Part shown: positions 5,694 to 10,382 of the stretch, one piece after another
Layout of the letters: each line of letters begins with the position of its first letter
How positions within the stretch are numbered: the first letter of the stretch is position 1
Assembly (NCBI GenBank): GCA_902463875.1
Contig: CABQHR010000048.1
Span: 1 to 10,382 of the forward strand
Source of the DNA: an uncultured Collinsella sp.
GTDB taxonomy: Bacteria; Actinomycetota; Coriobacteriia; Coriobacteriales; Coriobacteriaceae
Reading direction: 5' to 3'
DNA: 10,382 nucleotides
The notes under the pieces: model-generated
Told to the model about the DNA's origin: nothing
The model's database searches: none
The model's input: the letters and a program-made list of their open reading frames with translations, nothing else
Program-made: the position numbers and the translations under genes

Positions 5694-6182
5694 TTACAAC
5701 GAGATGAACTCTGAGATGGGCACGGGCTTGTCGGTCGTCATGTAGCGGACCTCGACCTTGGTGCCAGATGCCGCGATCTTCTGGTAGACGGGGATGTCCT
5801 CCTCCTTGATGAAGGCGCGACGCCCCGCCTGGACGCCCGGGGTGCCCTCGGGCGGGAGCTCCGTCAGGCCCAGCGTGAGCACCGGAATCTTCTGCCCGGC
5901 CTCGATCAGGTCGAGGAACGTCTGCGGATCGCGGGCGATGGTGAACACGGTATGGTTGTCGTATTTACCGGCCTTGAAATTGGTGAGGGCCTTCTCCTCC
6001 GTGATGATCGAGAGCGCTTGGCCCGAGGGCTTGGAAAGCTTCATGGCAGCCTTCCGTACCTCGTCATTGGCCGTAGCGTCGTCGATGATCATCGTTCGCT
6101 GCGTGGCATAGGTGGGGCACCAGAAGCCCTGAACGATGCCGTGCAGGAGGCGATAATCGATGCGCCCTGCGACGATGCTCAT
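5694..6182 (-). CDS. PTS mannose-family EIIB component
   Basis: A 162-residue cytoplasmic EIIB that takes phosphate from EIIA and phosphorylates the incoming sugar. The active-site motif GRIDYRLLHGIV (6-17) gives the phosphorylated residue as H14. The IIDDATANDEVRK segment (about 32-44) is the usual second landmark, and the length is typical. Two positions differ from the commonest motif RIDDRLIHGQV: D to Y at 10, and Q to I at 16, beside the active histidine. The start ATG at 6182 has GGAAGGG five bases upstream. This is the first structural gene of the PTS operon, preceded by a 275-base gap holding palindromic operator candidates and a long leader. Confidence 0.92.
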   Translation of the reverse strand: MSIVAGRIDYRLLHGIVQGFWCPTYATQRTMIIDDATANDEVRKAAMKLSKPSGQALSIITEEKALTNFKAGKYDNHTVFTIARDPQTFLDLIEAGQKIPVLTLGLTELPPEGTPGVQAGRRAFIKEEDIPVYQKIAASGTKVEVRYMTTDKPVPISEFISL

Positions 6183-6330
6183 TGCAACCCTTCCTTTCCG
6201 TGTCTGCGAGTCCGGGACCCGCTACCTTGGGAGGGCACCGGCGGTGGCCGCGTCGCCCTCATCTCTTGCTGAACTCAAGATAGCGGCGTAAGGCCCCTTG
6301 ACGATCGGCAGCACGCCGAATCGACAGGCG

Positions 6331-6355
6331 CCCCCGAGTTGCAACAACCAGGGGG
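6331..6355 (-). repeat. G/C-clamped stem-loop in the PTS operon leader
   Basis: CCCCC at 6331-6335 pairs with GGGGG at 6351-6355, and GTTG (6338-6341) with CAAC (6344-6347), around a 3-base loop. On the minus strand the two intervening positions are one mismatch and one G-U pair. It would lie near the 5' end of the PTS transcript if the promoter proposed at 6360-6388 is right. No T run follows, so it is not a standard terminator. Confidence 0.6.
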
Positions 6356-6359
6356 TGCC

Positions 6360-6388
6360 GATAAACAGGAATTGTGAAATTGTCGACA
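6360..6388 (-). promoter_or_regulatory. Tentative promoter of the PTS operon
   Basis: On the minus strand TGTCGA (6388-6383) is followed after 17 bases by TTTATC (6365-6360). Both hexamers are weak matches to -35 and -10 boxes. The geometry repeats the better-looking promoter of the regulator gene, where TGTCGA is also 17 bases before the -10. A weak -35 lying inside an operator fits activator control. The transcript would carry a leader of roughly 170 bases before EIIB. Confidence 0.35.
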
Positions 6389-6421
6389 CTCCCAAAGCGA
6401 ACAGTCGACAACAGTGTCGAG
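6380..6421 (-). promoter_or_regulatory. Cluster of GTCGAC-core palindromes upstream of the PTS operon
   Basis: Two palindromic cores, GTCGAC at 6382-6387 (in TTGTCGACAC, 6380-6389) and at 6404-6409 (in CAGTCGACAAC), and a third near-match GTCGAG at 6416-6421 lie within 42 bases. A further TGTCGA (minus strand) is at 6321-6326. The first and third are 34 bases apart, the same distance as the two sites before the regulator gene. They are likely binding sites for the LevR-like protein or another shared regulator. GTCGAC also occurs in coding sequence here, so the claim rests on spacing and position. Confidence 0.5.
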
Positions 6422-6457
6422 CGGTACGGAGGCCGGAGCACAACAGTATGCGGCAGG

Positions 6458-9193
6458 CTATTCGTCCTCCAGGATCATCCCCGCGATCGTCGCGCGGCCC
6501 TTGGCGTCACCCATTTTGACGTGGAGCATATGGTGCACGTAGGAAATCTCGGATACGGGAATCTCGACACGATAGCGCCTTGTCATGTCGACGAACGCCT
6601 CCCTGAACCACCCGATGAAGTCGGCATGCTCGCGCTCGAACTCTTCGGTATCGGGCGCCGTATCCACAAAATTCTTGGTGACCAGGCGCTCGATCAGACC
6701 GCAGAGATGCACGTAGACACCGATCCTGCGGCGTGCATCGATCTCCTCGCCCGAAAGCTCGGCCAGCCTCTTCACGGCCCGGTCGGCCTCGATATAGAGC
6801 ATCTCGGGGTTGAGGATCGTGATCGACTCGATAACGCTCTTGAGCGTGAGGTTGCGAAGCAGGTTCGAATGGAACTCCGCGACCCCCTCGGGATCGACGA
6901 GCGGGAAAAGCGCCCGATCGAGCGCATCGGAACTTCCCTGGTACAGAATGTCCTCGAGCCCGACGAAAGGAACGGAGGCGACACCGGGATCCATTGTCCC
7001 CACGATCGCCTTGACCCGGTATCCGTCGAACAGGGGCGCAGCGTCGCCCTTTTGCGCCAAATTCGAATAGTCGCACGTGATGAGCTGGACGTTCGGCCTT
7101 CCCGGCAGGCTGTTCTGAACGATGCCGCGAATCTTGTCCGCCGCGTCGATCCCCGACTCCGAGCAAAACGCGACGGCATCGTTCTCGCGCGAACCGCGCA
7201 CGATGCTGTAGCCCGGGGCGCACACCTCGGCGGCACGGTCGAGCACGCCGGAAAGATCTGCATGGGCGATGAGCGCGCTGCCCACCTCGAGGGCAAGCCC
7301 CGTCGACACGTTGTTGACGATATGAATGTCGCAGGCGGTAAGCCCGCTAATGGCATCGTTGATTTTCTCCAACGAGCCCATATCGACCAGAATCGCCATG
7401 GATTTACAATGGGCGTAGCGTTCGAGCAGCCGCGACAGCTGCCCTACGATCTCGGTGACATCTTGGTCGTACGTCATGTCGATCGCCTCGAACACGTGCG
7501 TCCGCAGGATGCGGTCGGCAGCATCGGCGATACTCGTGGCGGTCGAGTAGCCATGGCAGACGATTACGCCCAGATAGTCCCTCGGTCCGCCCGTCGCGCG
7601 CAGCGCGTCCCCCACCTCGATGAACAGGATCAGCTGCGAAAGGTCATCGAGCTCCATGCCGAGGGCGATCTTGGTCTTGGTTGCGACCTGTTCGACGACC
7701 GTCGCCGTGCCCGGCTGATTCTTGGCAAGCAGGCCGAGCGCACGCTTGATGCGCCCCGCGTTGAGCTGCCGCCATTTGGTGAGGTTGACCCCACCCCATA
7801 GCTGCATGAAGAGCGACTGCGCGATCGAGCGCGTTATCTTTCGCGTTAGCTCGATACCGTATGCACGGTTAACCTCCTCGACCACCGGCCCCAGCAGCTG
7901 CTCATATGAGCCGATACGGGGATTGGCGCTCTGATTCTCAAAGTTCATGTAGTCATCGTAGGCGTGCACCGATATAGTCGCACCGGTGAAGAACTCCGTG
8001 AAGCTGATATCTACCGCATCGAGTGCATCGACCGGGTCGATGATCTTCTGGAAGAGCCTGATTACGCGAGCCGAGGGATCGTTGACGTCCTTGTCGCCGC
8101 TGATGATCTGGTCATCATCGGGCTCGGGCTCCGCATGGCCAATCACGCTCGACGGCAGATTGTATGTCTGGATGGTGAGAATCTCGCTGTCGCGGTTGAG
8201 ATAGGCGCTGGCGCAACAGTTGGTAATGCACGCGCGAAGGCCGTCGATGTTGTCCTTGAAATCGGCGTTGACGAGCGCCCTCAGGGCACCGCGGCTCATC
8301 GCGATATCGGCGCCCACCCGGCGACCCTCGACGCGAAGATAATGCATGACGAGCGACGTCCGCTCCTCGATGCCGCGCTCCGCGAGGCGAGGAAGGTTCA
8401 CCAGGATCGGCACGTATCGCGCGATGGCGCGCACGACCTCGCTATCGGACGGACGATTGGTCGACAGGAGAAAGCGCGGCGGTTGGACATCGGCCCGGTC
8501 GCCGTCATCCCCGCTCCCGATACGCTGGAGAATCTGCTCGCGAACCGCCGGGCTCACATGGTCGAAGCAGCTGAGATAGATCACGCCGCTCCGAGCCTCC
8601 GCCGCAGCACCACCGTGACCGCCATCACCGAAGACGGCGCGTTCGAGATCGGCATCGCGCCCCTCATAGCACGCGCAATCGATGTGGACATAGCGGGCGC
8701 CTTGGGGCAGGGCACCGCTGTTGACGCCGTATTCGAACGTCAGCTCGCTCATAAGTCGCTTTCCGGTACCGTGCTCACCGACCAACAGTGCCGGAAGCCC
8801 ATGTGGCGGGTAGCGGATCGCGCTTTTGAGATGGTCGATGCACGTCCCATAGCTCAACTCGAACCCGATCGCCTTGTCGAAATCGTGGGCCTCGTCCATT
8901 CCGACAGTCTCGAGCAGCTCTTGCATCGTGGCGAACTCGAACTTATCGAACTTGCGCCGAAAAAAGCGCTCCGCCGCATGGCGATGGAGAAAGATTACGG
9001 GGCGCGCGTTCACCTTGATGGCCAGCCCCTGCCGCACCAGCTCATTGAGATACTGACTGGCAAGGCTACGGCTCACATGGCATTCGGAGGCGATGTTCGC
9101 CGTCGTAAAGGTACGGATGTTGTCCGCATCGAGATCCCGCGTAAGCCTGTCAAGCCTCTCGAGCACTTCCGCCTTGGTGTCGTATGAAATCAT
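6458..9193 (-). CDS. LevR-family PTS-responsive transcriptional regulator with a degenerate AAA+ domain
   Basis: A 911-residue protein with the LevR domain order: N-terminal winged helix (about 1-75, recognition helix near VSRSLASQYLNEL 40-52), AAA+ domain (about 110-345), PRD1-like region (about 410-530), EIIA-Man-like domain (about 538-640, IVCHGYSTATS with H547), a linker resembling the EIIB-like region (to about 750), and PRD2 (about 770-890, VHLCGLIER with H829). Such proteins are phosphorylated by the PTS on these His residues and control PTS operons. The AAA+ domain looks inactive: Walker A is GEHGTGKR (139-146) with no Ser/Thr after Lys, the Walker B acidic pair is replaced (VIYLSCF, 204-210), and the GAFTGA loop is missing (FGDGGHGGAAA). 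No histidine occurs from 411 to 546, so PRD1 cannot be phosphorylated on His. The start ATG 9193 has GGAGGT five bases upstream. It probably controls the adjacent PTS operon. Confidence 0.9.
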   Translation of the reverse strand: MISYDTKAEVLERLDRLTRDLDADNIRTFTTANIASECHVSRSLASQYLNELVRQGLAIKVNARPVIFLHRHAAERFFRRKFDKFEFATMQELLETVGMDEAHDFDKAIGFELSYGTCIDHLKSAIRYPPHGLPALLVGEHGTGKRLMSELTFEYGVNSGALPQGARYVHIDCACYEGRDADLERAVFGDGGHGGAAAEARSGVIYLSCFDHVSPAVREQILQRIGSGDDGDRADVQPPRFLLSTNRPSDSEVVRAIARYVPILVNLPRLAERGIEERTSLVMHYLRVEGRRVGADIAMSRGALRALVNADFKDNIDGLRACITNCCASAYLNRDSEILTIQTYNLPSSVIGHAEPEPDDDQIISGDKDVNDPSARVIRLFQKIIDPVDALDAVDISFTEFFTGATISVHAYDDYMNFENQSANPRIGSYEQLLGPVVEEVNRAYGIELTRKITRSIAQSLFMQLWGGVNLTKWRQLNAGRIKRALGLLAKNQPGTATVVEQVATKTKIALGMELDDLSQLILFIEVGDALRATGGPRDYLGVIVCHGYSTATSIADAADRILRTHVFEAIDMTYDQDVTEIVGQLSRLLERYAHCKSMAILVDMGSLEKINDAISGLTACDIHIVNNVSTGLALEVGSALIAHADLSGVLDRAAEVCAPGYSIVRGSRENDAVAFCSESGIDAADKIRGIVQNSLPGRPNVQLITCDYSNLAQKGDAAPLFDGYRVKAIVGTMDPGVASVPFVGLEDILYQGSSDALDRALFPLVDPEGVAEFHSNLLRNLTLKSVIESITILNPEMLYIEADRAVKRLAELSGEEIDARRRIGVYVHLCGLIERLVTKNFVDTAPDTEEFEREHADFIGWFREAFVDMTRRYRVEIPVSEISYVHHMLHVKMGDAKGRATIAGMILEDE

Positions 9194-9226
9194 GCCAAAC
9201 CTCCGTGAGCCGTTCGGATGTCCACG

Positions 9227-9255
9227 ATTGTAGCCAAGGCGGCGGCTTGTCGACA
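9227..9255 (-). promoter_or_regulatory. Probable promoter of the LevR-like regulator gene
   Basis: On the minus strand TACAAT (9232-9227) is a good -10 box. The hexamer 17 bases upstream is TGTCGA (9255-9250), a poor -35 that lies inside the palindrome at 9247-9256. The -10 is followed after about 25-30 bases by the start codon, with the ribosome site between. Overlap of operator and -35 would allow activation or autorepression. Confidence 0.5.
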
Positions 9256-9288
9256 CAATTTAATCTGTAACAGCCCAACAGAGTCGAC
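9247..9288 (-). promoter_or_regulatory. Pair of GTCGAC palindromes upstream of the regulator gene
   Basis: GTCGAC occurs at 9249-9254 (in TTGTCGACAC, 9247-9256, identical to the 10-mer at 6380-6389 upstream of the PTS operon) and at 9283-9288. The cores are 34 bases apart, as are the first and third sites before EIIB. This suggests one regulator acting on both promoters, with possible autoregulation of the LevR-like gene. Confidence 0.5.
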
Positions 9289-9308
9289 AGACGGTCGTTC
9301 ACGGTGCG

Positions 9309-10052
9309 CTATTGCACGCGACTCACCGAACCACGCGCATCGAGCGCGAGCTCGATGTCTGCGGGAACATGGGAGTCGAGAACCAGCCGAACATTCCTTC
9401 CGTCACTCATCTCGTACCAAGCCTCCGCCTCCAAACGCGTCGCGCCACCAATCACCTTGCGGTGGATGAGGCGGTTGCGGAGCATCTGCTCATCCGCGGA
9501 AAGAAAGACTGTCTGATCCGCCATTGCGGCGAGATCCCGCCATCGGGGCTCGTCGAGGAGAAGATAATTGCCCTCGATGAGGACGATTTCACCCGTGATA
9601 TTGATCACACCTGGAACCACGTCGTGGAGCTCTCGCGAATAGACCGGCCACGGAGAAGGCGCCACATGGCGGAGGTCGGAAATTGAATGGGATAACGCCT
9701 CGACATCAAACGTGAACGGCGCACCCTTACGAGATCGCAGCGTTTTGCGCTCTCCATCTTCAACAACAACATGGCTGTCGAGATAGGCATTGGAGTAATG
9801 GAACCCATCCATTCCAATTGCTTGAACCCTGGGCATATCGGGCATCGTCGAGGCGAGCCTTTCCAAGAAAAGGGCAAGCGTCGTCTTTCCCGTACCGGGC
9901 GGCGCGGCAAGCAGTATGACGATGCGCCCCTGCGAGTTCGACTCACGCAGCCTCGCCCATTCAGTCAACAACGGCTTGAAAACGTCCTCAACATCGCAAT
10001 CGCGAAAGGACGCATCGTACGTCAGTCCGTTTACTTCAAGCTCGAGCTTCAT
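9309..10052 (-). CDS. P-loop kinase of the uridine kinase/FrcK/YggC-like group
   Basis: A 247-residue cytoplasmic P-loop kinase of the phosphoribulokinase/uridine kinase/pantothenate kinase superfamily. Walker A is APPGTGKT (50-57); GMDGFHYSN (80-88) is the substrate-side Asp motif; RKGAPFTFDVEAL is at 108-120; VYSRELHDVVPG at 137-148 is the usual acceptor loop; IVLIEGNYLLLDE (156-168) is the Walker-B-like strand; and IHRKVIGGATRLEAEAWYEMSDGRN (196-220) is the lid region of YggC/FrcK-like proteins. Relatives have been named as fructose-transport-associated or nucleoside kinases, so a sugar or nucleoside substrate is possible, but none can be assigned. The ribosome site (AAGGGG, nine bases upstream) is moderate. 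It lies 27 bases after the response-regulator stop and just upstream of the LevR-like gene. Confidence 0.8.
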   Translation of the reverse strand: MKLELEVNGLTYDASFRDCDVEDVFKPLLTEWARLRESNSQGRIVILLAAPPGTGKTTLALFLERLASTMPDMPRVQAIGMDGFHYSNAYLDSHVVVEDGERKTLRSRKGAPFTFDVEALSHSISDLRHVAPSPWPVYSRELHDVVPGVINITGEIVLIEGNYLLLDEPRWRDLAAMADQTVFLSADEQMLRNRLIHRKVIGGATRLEAEAWYEMSDGRNVRLVLDSHVPADIELALDARGSVSRVQ

Positions 10053-10079
10053 GCCCTTATACCCCTTACTCCCGCCCCG

Positions 10080-10382
10080 TTACGGCTGCGTCACTAGGCG
10101 GTAGCCGATGCCTACGTGGGTTTGGATGTAGCGCGGGTGCGCGGGGTCGGACTCGATCTTTTTGCGCAGCGTGCCCATAAAGACGCGCAGGCTCGCCAGG
10201 TCGCTCTTGGTGGCCGTGCCCCAAATCTCGTGCAAGATAAACTGGTGCGTGAGCACCTTGTCGGCATTGTGGGCCAGCAGGCAGAGCAGCTTGTACTCAA
10301 TCGGCGTCAGGTGCAGCTCCTCGCCGGCCATCGTGGCGATGCCGGCATCAAAGTCGATATGCAGCTCGCCGGTATCGAACGA
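10080..10382 (-). CDS. kdpE: KdpE-like OmpR/PhoB-family response regulator, C-terminal part
   Basis: The last 100 residues of a response regulator; the gene continues beyond the right edge and has no start in the window. The visible part is the winged-helix DNA-binding domain: HLTPIEYKLLCLLAHNADKVLTHQFIL, then IWG, LRVFMGTLRKKIE as the recognition helix, and HPRYIQTHVGIGYRLV as the wing hairpin. This strongly resembles KdpE, the regulator of potassium transport (kdpFABC) paired with KdpD. An internal ATG at 10331 is not the start, since the domain begins upstream of it. The receiver domain is off the window, so the KdpE name rests on the DNA-binding half alone. Its function is probably unrelated to the PTS cluster, although the kinase gene begins only 27 bases after it. 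Confidence 0.85.
   Translation of the reverse strand, partial: SFDTGELHIDFDAGIATMAGEELHLTPIEYKLLCLLAHNADKVLTHQFILHEIWGTATKSDLASLRVFMGTLRKKIESDPAHPRYIQTHVGIGYRLVTQP

Noticed and set aside
6340..6359. Possible sigma-54 -24/-12 promoter on the minus strand (GGCAC ... TTGCA) upstream of EIIB
   Set aside because: There are 15 bases between GG and GC instead of the required 10, the regulator lacks GAFTGA, and the likely host group lacks sigma-54. At most it is a chance match or a relic.
6374..9187. Two long plus-strand open frames (475 and 407 codons) opposite the regulator gene
   Set aside because: They are antisense shadows from high-GC codon bias. The translations are rich in His, Arg and Asp with no family features, and the minus-strand protein has clear domains and a strong ribosome site.
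9194..9308. Terminator after the kinase gene
   Set aside because: Only a weak 4-bp CTGT/ACAG pairing is visible and no T run follows, so termination there is not supported.
1..10382. CRISPR arrays, tRNA or rRNA genes, insertion sequences, toxin-antitoxin or phage genes
   Set aside because: No regularly spaced direct repeats, cloverleaf sequences, transposases or phage proteins were seen on either strand.

Overview
The window is GC-rich with dense, mostly minus-strand genes. Gene content and protein style (mannose-family PTS, LevR-type regulator, KdpE-like response regulator, Cof-type HAD, strong AGGAGG-type ribosome binding sites) suggest a gut Coriobacteriia actinobacterium, most likely Collinsella or a relative. 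That assignment is an inference from style, not a database match.

Layout, left to right. Bases 1-284 are the plus-strand tail of an unrecognised protein. A hairpin at 289-323 separates it from a convergent minus-strand cluster filling almost all the rest. In the direction of transcription (right to left) the minus strand carries: a KdpE-like response regulator cut by the window edge (10382-10080); a P-loop kinase of the uridine kinase/FrcK/YggC type (10052-9309); a 911-residue LevR-family PTS regulator (9193-6458); PTS mannose-family EIIB (6182-5694), EIIC (5678-4893) and EIID (4900-4019); a 217-base spacer packed with perfect stem-loops; EIIA (3801-3400); a NIF3/DUF34-family metal protein (3328-2462); a short cytoplasmic neutral-ceramidase-family protein (2397-1165); and a Cof-type HAD phosphatase (1168-329).

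How it may work together. EIIABCD would import a sugar or sugar derivative and phosphorylate it. The LevR-like protein, which carries an EIIA-like domain and a PRD, would sense PTS phosphorylation state and control the operon. The ceramidase-family amidohydrolase, the NIF3-like protein and the HAD phosphatase would then process the imported compound. No isomerase, aldolase, deacetylase or glycosidase of a known PTS pathway is present, so the substrate is open. An N-acylated or amide-bearing sugar is a reasonable guess, because the only evident hydrolase belongs to an amide-cleaving family.

Two regulatory features stand out. First, GTCGAC-core palindromes lie upstream of both the regulator gene and the PTS operon, with the same 34-base spacing and the same position relative to a possible -10 element. 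Second, U-tailed terminator hairpins sit between EIIA and NIF3 and between NIF3 and the ceramidase-family gene, with hardly any room for a new promoter after them, which suggests stepped-down or controlled readthrough expression. The regulator's AAA+ domain has lost its Walker A Ser/Thr, the Walker B acidic pair and the GAFTGA loop, so it probably works without sigma-54.
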